DNA of 64,000 nt, taken from contig JAHLEZ010000003.1 of NCBI GenBank assembly GCA_020726505.1, forward strand, positions 1,488,001 through 1,552,000, given 5' to 3'. This DNA comes from Leptodontidium sp. MPI-SDFR-AT-0119. Lineage: Eukaryota; Ascomycota; Leotiomycetes; Helotiales; Leptodontidiaceae. The notes below the pieces were generated by a model. That model was not told the DNA's origin, searched no databases, and saw nothing but the letters and a program-made list of their open reading frames with translations. The position numbers and the translations under genes were made by a program. Shown here one piece after another: positions 36,295 to 47,568 of the stretch; within the stretch, counting starts at the first letter, position 1; the number at the start of each line of letters is the position of its first letter.

Positions 36295-38503
36295 CGTGAG
36301 AGAAGTAGGTATGTCTGCGTATTCTGAAGACGGATTGAATTGATTTTCAAGAGGGGGTTGAGAAGATGAAAGGAACTTTGTTCTTTGATGAAGGAAGCCT
36401 ACGTCTACTAACGCTAGAGGAGAGCTCGATGGTGGCTTGCTTCCAGTCGTCCCAGCTTCTTTCCCCTCCACAAAGCCATGACGATCGGTTTAGAAAAAGT
36501 GAGACGTCATCGATTCCAGGTCTCGCTTAACCTTTGAACGACGGGAACGGGAACTTGCATCTGGAATTGCCTTTGGTGACGAAAACTCTTGGGAATATTG
36601 TGACGGGTTTGGTTGTCATGATTGTTTTTGAGGATATGCTCCTACTTTCAACTATTGAGTGGGTGGCTACTCCAGATGTGCGAGATGAGCTGTTGATGTC
36701 GGAGGCTGTTCAGGGGGATCGCCAGAATGTGGAGTACAGCAGGTACCTGACAGAACCATGTCTAAGCGAGCTCATGGATACATTTCAGGGGCAGCTCAGC
36801 AAGTCAGCTACAGCGTCAGTTCATCCCATGAAAACATCCGATGACGGGATGGCATCATCTATGGCTTCCCGAAAATCCGAGATACCAACATTGGAATGTT
36901 TCATGATCCGGTGGACTGGAGGTTTTGAACTTTGAGAGAGGCCGGACATTACCCGTAGCATAACATCGATCCGATCCACGACAATCAACCGATCGGATCT
37001 TTCTTTCAATGAGGAAGGAGCATCCACAGCGATTCCATTCTTTCGGAATTTTCTTGTTTCGAGCCATATTGACAACGTGGAGTTTCGTTTCGCTTGTAAG
37101 GATGTACCACCAGATTCAGAACCAGTCTTGCAGCGCAATTCCGGACATAGGCTTTCAAGTGAAGCATCTAAGCCTATTTACACCCTGGGATATGGGATTG
37201 TTTAGGTACCAAGAAGGATAGTTCAAGCCTGCCTGCAAGTTTGAAAGCATCTAAATTGTCACGATACTCTCTTTATTCAGTGACTGAAAATGGGGCTATC
37301 CACTCCCAGGAAAGGGAAGTTTACTCTTGTAGTGAAGAGGATCCATTTTCAGTCCACTGAATCAAGGGAGTAATAGCCTATACATCTGACCCAGAGAGAG
37401 ATCCTAGTGAAAATTTAGAACAAAGTCATGTACAACAAAAGAAGGTTCCTGACTGACATAACATAGCCTTTCGCCTTACCTTATGCTTAATTCCAAACAA
37501 TGAATGTCCATAAATCAAGCCCCCACGCAGATCAAGCCGGTCCACCGCAAGGCTTGTTCATACAAATCGCTGGTCAGTCTCGGATCGGTAACCCTGGTCA
37601 CTAAGATCACATCTGATTACTTCGTACATGTGGTAAAGATCAAAGACTTGGCGTCTGTGCGTACTACTCAATGATTCCACTTCTGGTGTGTTAACCAATG
37701 AACCAATCCGGCTTACTCTTTCTCGTCTGTAACGAGTAAAATATGGGTCATTTAGCGCAGATATAGATCTTTGATCTTTGCCCCCCGTACGAAGTGGATG
37801 CTTGAAATACCTCACAGACAAGGATTTGTATGCTTGAAATTTCTCCGGAGTTCAGCCAGAGATACAGCTCCTTCCAGGTCGTCTGCAGAAGGCGTAGAGA
37901 GGGCGCGATCCACTGTTTTCTGAGGAACAACTAAAGGAATTGATGAGAGCCTGTATCTTTTTTTGAAGATGTGATTGAAGGCAAGCCTCGAGATGAATTC
38001 TCGGCCTTCAGTAGGCTGCAGCTGTCCTCTAAAGAGTCGTTTAGTCTTTATATCGCACGTTTCACAAGCGCTTATAATCTTGAAAGTCACTCTGTTATTG
38101 GATGAAGCCACTTTTTCTGTCAGGACTCGAGGCCTTGAAGTGAATCCCACTCTTAGCAAATTAATTGGCTTGATTTCATCATCTTAGCTGTGGGCAGATC
38201 CGCTGATGGGTGCATGGTTTTTCGACGACGAAATTTCCAGAACATGAAACCCCCTGTCTGCAAGATATCCTGGATATTCCAAGCATCTGATCGTCAAACC
38301 TCTTCTAAATTGAAACCAAACTTGAGGAGTGGGGTCGTGGGAGCCGCTCCAGGTTGACTTGGTGGGAACAATAATCTTAGAGGACAGAAGTGCACTTTAG
38401 TTGTCCTGACTGTGAAATGGTACATAAGGAGCAGACTTCGGCCAGAGTTTTCCAATCCTCACCACTCTGATCTCTCATTATCAGCCAGCCACTCATTCAA
38501 GTC
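36295..38503. other. Gene-poor gap, 2.2 kb, with a foldback element
   Basis: Open frames of 105-133 codons near 36.5-37.1 kb and 37.8-38.2 kb are on opposite strands, lack family resemblance and show no clear splice context. A foldback element is listed separately. The last 150 bases before 38,504 look like the leader of the solute-binding protein gene. Confidence 0.45.
37261..37376. repeat. Foldback inverted repeat, about 33-base arms, MITE-like
   Basis: The left arm (37261-37293) ends in TTCAGTGACTGAAAATGG; the right arm (37343-37376) begins CCATTTTCAGTCCACTGAA, its reverse complement with a one-base indel. The match continues outwards with several mismatches. About 49 bases lie between the arms. 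Size and shape suit a short foldback or MITE remnant; no transposase was seen. Confidence 0.6.
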
Positions 38504-39956
38504 ATGTCTCTGTTCCGGATTTTGGCAGTTGCTGCCAGCCTCACTTCATTCGCTGTAGCGTTCGATCCTCAGCTGGGCTTCAACTCCTTCGTTGAGGTTG
38601 AGACTCGCTCTATCGATGAGATCTATCAAGCTGCTTTGAAAGAAGGAGGAGCACTTACAGTATGGCATGGTGGTGATGAGAAGACCCAACAGAATAGCCT
38701 GAAGACCGCATTCGAAGCCCGTTTCCCTGGCATGACTTTGAACATCACCGTCGACTTGAGCAAATATCACGACGTCAACCTGGATCAGCAAATCGCTACA
38801 GATAGCGTGTATGTCGACAGCATTATCTTGCAGACCCTGCACGATTTCCCAAGATGGTATGCCCTATTTACTTCTGCGGGCCTTTGAGACCAGGCAGCCG
38901 AATATGTAGTCCTCTACTCTTGGTTTCTCATCTTAATGCGGCGTGATAAGGAAAAACACTAATTCCACAATCAGGAAGAGTCAGGGCGCGCTGCTTCCTT
39001 ACAAGCCTAGCGGTTATGATAGTGAGTTCTACATTTGGAAGTAGTTCTACACTTTGAAGATGCTGACAGAACGTAGATGTCTACCCAGCCTTTAAGGACG
39101 TCGATGCTTATTACATGGGCCTATTTATCATCGGATGGTCGAACACTTTCAACACTAAGTTCCTCAACTCAAGTGTTCCAATCGAGTACACAGATTTCCT
39201 CAAGCCGGAGTTCAAGGATAAGTTGGTACTTACTTACCCCAACGACGACGATGCGGTTCTGTATCAATTTAATCTCATGTAAGACACCCTTTTCTATCAT
39301 GAATAAACGAACAAGAAACTGAACATTATGATAGCATGAAGCAATATGGCAACGGTTGGTTCGAGGCACTTTTGGCCCAGGTCAGTATTTTCCCTCTTTT
39401 TGTCCTAACTTTTCGAGAGCCTGATTCTCTGACTAAGTGTCGTTTTAATGTTACTTTCAATGGCCCCTACCGGCTTTTAAAGCATGATATCAGCCAGTGC
39501 TAACATTTCAAATAGAACCCAAGATGGGTACGAGGAACTGCAACACCCGCCACCCTGGTACGCAGCTCTAATGGCACTTATGCTGCAACATTCACTTCCT
39601 CCATCGGCTTGTTCCCATCCTCCCCACTGAATATCTCCCACCCAGTCGAGGGTCAATTCGTCACATGGCCCCAAACAGGAGCCATCCTCAAGAACGCACC
39701 CCACCCTGAAAGTGCCAAACTCTTCCACAGCTACATCTTGAGCCAGGAGCGTCAAAACTCAACTGGATCATGGAGCGTGAGGAACGACGTTGCTCCACCA
39801 GCCGGTTACCCATCTATCATGGAAATGCCAGGGACAAACCCGACGAAGTTCAGCGAGTGGATGATGGATCGGGCTGCGGTGGAGAGACTTCGGTTCTTTT
39901 TCGAGACGAGAATTGGAAGTGCTCAGGGACTATCCCCTCTCATTGATGATTTGTGA
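38504..39956 (+). CDS. Secreted bacterial-type extracellular solute-binding protein (family 1/iron-type)
   Basis: Five exons with introns at 38857-38974, 39022-39076, 39279-39334 and 39381-39515 encode 362 residues. A classical signal peptide (MSLFRILAVAASLTSFAVAF) precedes the mature protein. The fold is that of periplasmic binding proteins of ABC iron or sugar importers: an ALKEGGALTVWHGGDEKTQQ block, then LLPYKPSGYDNVYPAFKD, and GQFVTWPQTGAILKNAPHPE with HPESAKLFHSYILS. Pezizomycotina carry such secreted proteins without any permease or ATPase partner; their ligand is unknown. N-glycosylation sequons (NSS, NGT, NST) fit secretion. The origin by ancient transfer from bacteria is likely for the family but not shown here. 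The multi-intron structure argues for long residence in the fungus. Confidence 0.8.
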
Positions 39957-40568
39957 GCAGTTGGTACCGTCTGCGTGAATTTTGATTCTTGTAAGATGGT
40001 GAGGGTGTCTAGGATTAAGGAGGGCTTAGAAAGAATTGGATGTACGATGGTTGTATACTCAATTTCGATTGTAGGGATACATTTATACTACAAGAATTCA
40101 GCCAGTTATTGTCAAGTGTTTGAATTGCTCCTCGGTAAAGCGATTGATCTCGAGTGACTGGAAGTGGGCCTTCCTCTATCGAACTCGCGGTAGATGCACC
40201 ACCTGTATGAAAATTCCATTAAATCACTTATCCATGATCTAGATACTATATAACCCACTGAGCAGGACTTTGTACTGGATTTCCATGTGCTGATAAGCCA
40301 CGTGACCAATTTGTCTCACGGCATTCTTCGATCACGGAATGGGTGTAATCGCATTCCTCACGATAAGTGGACAAATAAACAAAGCCACACTTTCAGCCTC
40401 CCCTCCGCCTAAAGTAATGTCGAGAATACTTCAAACAGTTAATATCCTCTGACGGAACCCCAGCTGACTACGAATGTTTACACCCGCCTCTCGACATCTC
40501 TCTTCGCAATCGCTTCTCTAGGCCTATTTCATTTCCCGATACTTCTCTTAACCCTAGGAGAGATTAAC
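39957..40568. other. Intergenic before the small 69-codon gene
   Basis: This gap holds the 3' region of the solute-binding protein gene and a pyrimidine-rich leader for the next gene. AACCCTAGG at 40,550 resembles a Tbf1-type core. No gene was seen. Confidence 0.5.
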
Positions 40569-40778
40569 ATGGCTCCACCACCTCTACCAAAGTATCCACC
40601 CACAGATTTCACCATCCTGGCTGAGAAATACGGCCATCCGACTGGCCCTCGCCACGATGCCATCTCCTACCAATATCCCCTCAAAAGCGGTCTCACGCCG
40701 TTGCCAAACCCGCCGTTTTCTACATACCAGGAATCTCTCGATTTCTTGGAGCAAGAGCTGTATCAAAGAGAAAAGTAA
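40569..40778 (+). CDS. Small proline-rich protein, 69 residues, unrecognised
   Basis: A single-exon frame of 69 codons starts MAPPPLPKYPPTDFTILAEK and ends in SLDFLEQELYQREK. The composition is balanced, without low-complexity drift, and a good purine sits at -3 before the ATG. The central GHPTGPRHDAISYQYPLKSG and NPPFSTYQESLD look like real protein. The N-terminal half is Pro-rich and likely extended; the end is helical. No family is recognised, and it could also be a 5' exon of a longer gene whose next exon I cannot place. No signal peptide or membrane segment is seen. Confidence 0.5.
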   Translation: MAPPPLPKYPPTDFTILAEKYGHPTGPRHDAISYQYPLKSGLTPLPNPPFSTYQESLDFLEQELYQREK

Positions 40779-41655
40779 TTTTCATTTCTTCTAGAAGATG
40801 TCCCAGCCTTCAATGTTGTTGGAAAGAAGTTGAGTATATGTTCAGGTTTTGCTGACTCTGTGCATTAGTTTTTTTGGTTCAAAATACGCTACCCCTTCGT
40901 AAGGTTACATATTCTGATGAAATCTAGGTTTAACTGCTGGGGAGATAAATGCAGTGGAAGGGCTCGCTCCGCTGTTGGATCCAGCACAGACATTCCTGTA
41001 TGTATCCTTGGAGTCTGTGACTTTTGGCGTATGCTCCAATCGAGCATTGCGTTGTTCTTGGTATGGAAATATTGAAGAGCTTATCGGATACGGCCAAAAG
41101 GGAGCCCTTGCTGGCACTGCCGTAGTTTTATGTCACTTCCAGCACTGTATCAGATAAAGCTATAAGAGAATCGTAAAGATATAGATTTTTGAAAAGAAGG
41201 TACTAGAAATCAGGATGCGGGGCAGACCTCGCTTGAGGGGGGCCGGGAGCAATGGCCACAACTCTTACAACTGAAATGCTGTGAGGGTTGGCCGACCCCC
41301 ATTTTCCCCGCAAGTAAACAAACAAACACTTAAGCGAGATGTTCAGGGGGACGAAAACACTACTTACTAGCCGAGGGAAGCCCTGAGTCAGGTATGTAAA
41401 AGCGGGGTGACGTTCAATTCAGCTAGCGAGTCAACGGGAAAAGGTCTACCTCTCAAGAGGGAAATATGTGGAGATTGAATATAGAGCATCTTTAGCTTTT
41501 ACATCGGAGGCTAAACAATCGACATTATGCAATCATCCACGTGGGGACGAAATTCAACTCTGTTCTAAGATAGCAAATTCACCCCAAACACACAGGCAAG
41601 AAAATGCACATCATCAAATCATCATGCCAATCATGCTGCCGCTATTTTGAGGCCG
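40779..41655. other. Intergenic with GC-rich hairpin-forming segment
   Basis: No gene is supported. Between 41,217 and 41,340 several complementary stretches nest: GCGGGG with CCCCGC (41,306-41,311), and ACCTCGCTT (from 41,226) with TTAAGCGAGAT. The segment could fold into an imperfect hairpin and may be a degenerate small element. Confidence 0.4.
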
Positions 41656-44600
41656 TCACTTCCCCCCCCTAAACATCTCCCACACACTTTTCGGCTCCTC
41701 GTAGTCCCCCACACTGACACCCTGGTATTCCATATCTAGACCAAAAGCCTTCGGTCCTCCCATCTCCAAACCCCGTTTTGTAGTCCACATGGGCGGCGCT
41801 CTCAACGCAATCACGCTCACGCGGAGCCCGTATTTGTAATCCGAAATGCCTAACGGTGCGCCATTGGCTTTGTCAAGGAAGGTAATGAGGTCGGGACACA
41901 CTGCTAGAACGCGGTCATGTTGCCCGGGTGTCTGGAGGATGGCGCTGAGATTCTCGTTCTCGAAATCAACGAGGAGGGATGTGACGGGGTCGGAGTTGGA
42001 GGAGGTGGAGCAGGAGGTGTGGTTTTCGGAGAATGCTTCTAGAAGGACGCTTCCGCGCGTGAATCCTTCAGCGACGTGACGGGTCACGGAGATGATTTTG
42101 CCGGTGAAGAGGAGGACACCGTGTTCGGACTCGAGGAGAGAGGTTACGGGGTCTTTCTTGAGGGAGCGGGAGAGGGCGATAGAGCGGCCGATCATCCAGG
42201 CTGTGGCTAGGTCAGTAAAAGCGTTCGATAGTTGATAGGAGGCCTACCGTGTGAGAAACTGTTCTTGGGTAGAGTCTTGGCTTCGATACCATGCACAGGA
42301 TTGACGCACATTCCAGAGAGGGAGCCGAGATCTGTGCATGCGTCTCGCATGAGATCTTCAGCGTGGAGATTATCGCGGGGGTTGGGAAACATCTAAAACA
42401 GTATTGTCAACACAATCCCCACGACTGACGATGCAACGAGTTTACCATTGTATTTCCAACACCATCGGCCACAGCAGCAGGGGCAATGGGGATATCCTCC
42501 AGGCATCTGACCGTCTGCCATACTTTTGGGTACGCTCTGGCGACGAGATCTGAGTCAAGAGCGCTTTTGTTGAATCGGTGAGCGGCTAGCAGGGCTTCGA
42601 ACGCGTTCATGCCTCCGATCTCATTGGGGATAACGGCGTCGAATTTTGACATTCCGGCTGTTTGCATTACGCCTTTCATGGCATCGGTGACTCTGTAAAT
42701 ACGTTAGCCAAGTTCTCTACGATCGGATTTGGTCGACTTACTCATTCAGACCGGGGATGCGTTCCAAGTAAACAGTCGGCGACCCCTGTACAATTATTAG
42801 CTCGAGCTGAAGCAACAGATGAGTAAGATTACCATAAATCCAGCGACCAGTACTACAGCATCATCTGGAAGTGTATCTTGTCTCCTAATAGTGATATCCT
42901 CTCCATTTCTCAGAGCCAGTAAGCATGCGACATACGCTGGGTATGGCTCGCCACAACTTCCCACACCAAGCACTCCCGTACCATCCTGTAGGAATTGGAG
43001 ATCCAGCTCTGACAAATACCAAAAGTCTCCCTCGATCCTGGGCCGGTATGAATTGATATCGATATGCTCGGCAATCTCGTACGAGGAACCCTTTGTAGTA
43101 GCTGACGACTCATCGGTATATATTTTCCGCAGAGGAGAAATGGAGAGGGTCTCGAATGCATCACTGTTGACGGGCGAGTCTGGAGAGCTGTGTGTCTCTT
43201 CGTAACCTTCTAACAGGTCTCCTACTACCCTGACCAGGAGCCGAGTTGCTCCATTTGTAACATATGAGACGGGGACGGCATCGACCTCCACAACCTCGAT
43301 CGTCTTGCTGTTGCCACCTGCAGCTACACACCGCTCGATGGCAAGTGCTTTCGCAGATTCTATTTCCTGGTCGATAGTCCTGGCTCCTGGTACAACCGTC
43401 ATATCAACAGCCCCGCTTATCTTCCCAATCTGCGAAGATTAGCATCCAGTATCAAAGTTGGCTGGAATGGCACATACAGCTGCTCCGACTGCATTTGCAA
43501 CTGCGAGATACTTTGGCCTGATGACCTCCCCAACACCTGCAATTTTTCCAGGGATTATTATGCTCCCACCTCCAACCAGAATCACCTTTGCGTCTCCTTG
43601 CTTCGTCTTGACAATATCGATTGCTTCTTCGAGGGCTCTTTGAATCTCGAGAAGAGCAGAGGACCTAATTTTTGAGGGGATATTTTCTTGGGCCAGTGCA
43701 TCCTTGGAAACAAGATCGGTGGCCTAATTCGGTTGGGTCAGCAAACTTCCCCTGATGCATTAAGAAAGACGGTAGTATATAATACAGTATCAGAGACGTC
43801 AAGAGATATGGGCAGTGCCTATCGAAAGCCCAACCCCTGGCATTTGAGTATCGAATCATGACCATGACAACTTTTTTGAGCAAAAGCGATTGCGGATTGG
43901 GGGCATTGGACTTACTGTCAATGTTTGGCCACCAAATGAGATGCCCTCCTTCTCGAGTTTCGCTCCAACTGAGTCTGGGCCGACAGAAGTTTGGTCTCCC
44001 TTTGTTCTAACCAGCGAACCCCCTCCCAAGGCAATACTTCGAACATCAGGAATTGTAAAGTTTGTCCGTACACCAGCAATCTTGACGAACGCTGCAGACT
44101 GTCTGGGATACCCTGTCTTCAACAACGCGCAAATATCCGTGGTTGTGCTTGTACCTGTTAGCTTCAAATTAGGCCCCACGGTTAGGCATTCTTACCCTCC
44201 AACGTCGACGACCAGGATCTCTCTTTCATCCGACATATCAGATGTCTCCACTTTGGCCAGTAAGGCGGCTCCCCGCGCACTATTCGTTGGCCCCGAGGAG
44301 AAGCATCGGACAGGATATTCGGCAGCTGTGGAAGCCTTGCTCAAAGTGCCATCGTTAAGCGTGATGTACAGTTTGCATCTTCCAAGCTTCTGTACCGCAT
44401 ATCGAAAGCCGTCAATAACATGTCTCGCAAACCGTCGTAAGCTTGCATTCAATATGCTGGCGTTTTCTCGTTCGAGGAAACCCAGTCTACCGACGGCGTA
44501 AGAGCACGAAATGTCGTATCCAGGACCAAGTTCAGTGCCAAGTATTTTCCGCGCATCTTCCTCCTGTGTAGGATTTGAGGGGGAATATATGCCAATGACA

Positions 44601-45469
44601 ACCACGCTTCTTATCGATTTCGACTTGATGATCGATGCTTGCTCTTTCAGCTGATCGACGTTCAAAGGTAGAATGAGTGACCCGTCAACTGCTGGTCGTC
44701 AGTTCTGGGTTCGGAAGAACCATGACTGTAGAAGGGTTTCCACTTTGGAGTATCGAGGAGACTTTTTGAGCAAAGAAGAAGCGACTTACCTTGATATCCA
44801 CCATCCACATACCCATAGTGACCTTCCATCAAAGCTCGAAGTTTGGGAGGGAAGTCCACGAAAGGCGGCGAGCCTCTTGAGTAGGGCCCGCATAACCGGA
44901 CTATTGCAACTTTGTCTAACTTGCTCGAGTCTTGTTCCAGAACAGCATTAACAAATTGCTATAGAAGATGAGCATCTCTCAGTTTGGTATTAACAGTTGC
45001 TCAGAGCGGGGTATGTAATGCTTGGTAATAGTTTTGTCCGAGGTCTTGCCGCCGGATTTGGACACATTTCGCACTCTGGGAATAGCATCAAGTGGCCGGT
45101 TCCTCTTCTGAACGGATTCTGGATCAAGGAAGAGCTGGAACTCACTGTTGTACCAATCTTCACGGATGCCACGTGATGGGATTGTATGTCGGCCTCTTGT
45201 ACTACAGCGGCTATTGCTCGTTCCACACCTTCCTGAATGTCGGGGGTGGTGGGAGTTTTGTAACACGCGAGAACTTTGTCATTCTGTAAAATGACACTTG
45301 CAAACAGTTAGAAGGGTCCAGGCAGGGAAAGGTCAATATATAGCCCTCACCTGTCTGTGTTTGTGCCACCCACATCGATGCCAATGATACATGAGGCTGG
45401 CTTGGGAGGCATAGTAGCCTCGACGTAGATTGGCCCTTCAGAGGCCTTGCAGGTGGCTGGTGGCGACAT
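41656..45469 (-). CDS. Hydantoinase A/oxoprolinase-type protein fused to DUF917, with one frame conflict
   Basis: Eleven exons give about 997 residues. Introns are 42201-42247, 42393-42445, 42693-42741, 42786-42832, 43430-43477, 43724-43915, 44155-44195, 44689-44789, 44959-45145 and 45297-45350. The start IIGIDVGGTNTDS is the phosphate-binding loop of the hydantoinase/oxoprolinase N-domain; RLCGPYSRGSPPFVDFPP, VVDVGGTSTT and ALGGGSLVRTKGDQTSVGPD follow. From about residue 600 a DUF917 (thiohydantoin desulfurase-like) domain begins with FWYLSELDLQFLQDGTGVLG and runs to the end. The fusion is known in fungi and suggests ATP-dependent opening of a cyclic imide-like substrate. At the junction 44,192-44,196 (a CCCTCC tract, GGAGGG on the coding strand) the canonical splice leaves one base too many, so the joined frame is broken. 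An indel in the G run would explain it. Confidence 0.8.
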
Positions 45470-47568
45470 TGAAGAACATTCCGATGTTTAAGGAAGAGGG
45501 AAAGGGAGACTCGCTGGTTTTGAAAAGCATTGCTTGATCAGGTGGATCGTGAGAATTGGGCAGGCAAGGTAGGTAGGTATGGAGTGAGGTATGGAATTAG
45601 GGAGGTACTGTAGGTTGATGCCCGTCCGCCGGCTGGGGACGCCGCATGCATGTTTCCCATCAGTCACGAAAATTTCCATCGCCTAGATCAGTTGTACCTA
45701 CCTAACAGGTACCTTACACTCCACTCCCTTGGGGCCACATGGACTGCAGGAGTGGGATCTTAATTGGGCGACTTTAAGTTAAGCCCTACAGCGAGCAGCT
45801 CAGGAGCGAATTACCTCTGTCTGTAACGTCCGCGGCGACTGAAGTAGGGAATAATTATGACGGCGTTCCAACGGGTCGCTGCGTAGACTCGGCGTGGAGT
45901 TGCTGGCGAGCGAGATATGACTCGGGGCGATTGGTTCAGAGTGGCGCATCATGAGTCAGTCCATGCGAAGTGGCGAGGGGAGGCACGTGGTTAGACACTC
46001 CCCCGGCTGAAGCTGCCAGAAGAGGAAAGCTAGACGAGGACGGAGTGCGGCCAATAATGATGCATAAATCTTGTCAATGTGGGGTTGTTTCGTGTGAAGC
46101 TTACTAAGCCAGAGCATTATCGGTATTGGGTTGGGGAAAGCCGGGCGGGGTGTGGGAGAGAGTTTGGAAGAGGGTGTCTCGTGAAGCAGTCTCGTGAGTG
46201 GTGAGTGGTGGTGTGGGAGTGCCAGAGGGGTGGTTGTGACAGAGGAATGGTGGTGACAGAGATGCAGGTGGTGTTCTCGCTCCAACTACAACCTTGCCCA
46301 GGTACTGTACCCAAGACCTGTAGGCTCAAAGTGCATATTGTGGAGGTGGTACCTATGGTCCACTCTGGAGGAAAGTATCTGTAAATAGAGCTACAAACAA
46401 GCGAATGGATTTCAGAGGCCACAGTCATTCTACGGAGCATGGAGGAGAATTATAAGTTTTGGGTACGGCACTTCTTAGAACATTTCAAATAATGCCTGCC
46501 TCCAGTATCCGTACTGTAATTTGCTTGAGTAGAACTACAGAACGAGCTGTCACCCACCTCTTCCATTGGTTGCCAAGCTGGCGATATCCTTACTGTTCAC
46601 TTATTAATTATTACAGTCCAGGGTATCAAAACACACATGGATATGGAGCGAGAGCATGAAGGAATGAATGGAAGGCTCATGGATTGATCACCGAGACCAA
46701 AATAAAAAGAACCTTCCATTCCAAGTGGAAGCATCGCCAGCCCAGTGCTACAGTATGGTATCTCTTCTATCTCGGCAAGATAGAGAGACTCGTCTTCATC
46801 GGGTAAGGCGATTGCCCATTGGGTTCGGATCGGTAAGGATGTGCCATGCAGCCACGCATGCCCAGACCCAGTGTGCATTTGGTGGGCCCAAAGATTCGGA
46901 AATGAAGCTCTCGAATTGGCTGACACTAAGCGAAACCCGCAAAACCACCCCCCATGATGACGATCTATTGGTTGCTTATTGCGTGTGGCGGGTCGAGATC
47001 AACAACTCCCTAGCCGTTTAAGACCTCGGTTCTCCGTGTGTACGACCGCCCGCGAGCGACGACCTCGAAAAAAGTCAACTTTACACAATTGCTCGATGGC
47101 GGGGCAAAAGGGGGCCAATCATCATGGGAATCACTGGAACTTCAGAGCCCTGAATTGCTTCATACGTCTCCAAGCCCGGTCAAACAATTTCCTCTCCATG
47201 CCACTTTCTTGATGCATTTGGGGTCCTCCTGCAGTCTCCCGTCGCTCCCGTCTTCCCCGAACGCTTCAACCACCTCTCCCGTTATCCTCATCCGCCCACT
47301 TTCTATCGTCTTGCCTCACGTCCAGAAGGAGAACTGCTGGTAAAGCCGTGCTCTCTGCTTTGTATTTGAGGAGAGCCACCTCCACCTCCACCTCCCGGAA
47401 GGTGCTGCCAGCATCTGTCTGTTTCCCTAGGTCTCCTTGACCCGCTGTCTGTTCTTCAAAGTTCAGTCCTTGGAGAGCCTCCGATCTGGAGCCGCGAGAT
47501 CTAGAGTCAGCAAGCCAGCCATCCGACCGAACTCTATCTCAACCTCGAGTCATCTATCATCTATCACT
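45470..47568. other. Divergent intergenic region between the hydantoinase-like and Atg22-like genes
   Basis: The stretch is 2.1 kb. Simple His/Pro/Ser-rich frames near 46.0-46.4 kb reflect GGTG-type repeats, not genes. The last 500 bases are CT-rich (for example 47,370-47,400, CCACCT units) and look like the leader of the Atg22-like gene. Confidence 0.5.

Noticed and set aside
36534..36935. 133-codon frame in the gap after the mitochondrial protein gene
   Set aside because: An equally long frame lies on the other strand, and neither shows a domain or splice context.
37812..38159. 115-codon minus-strand frame
   Set aside because: Composition is plausible but there is no family resemblance or neighbouring exon; could be a relic.
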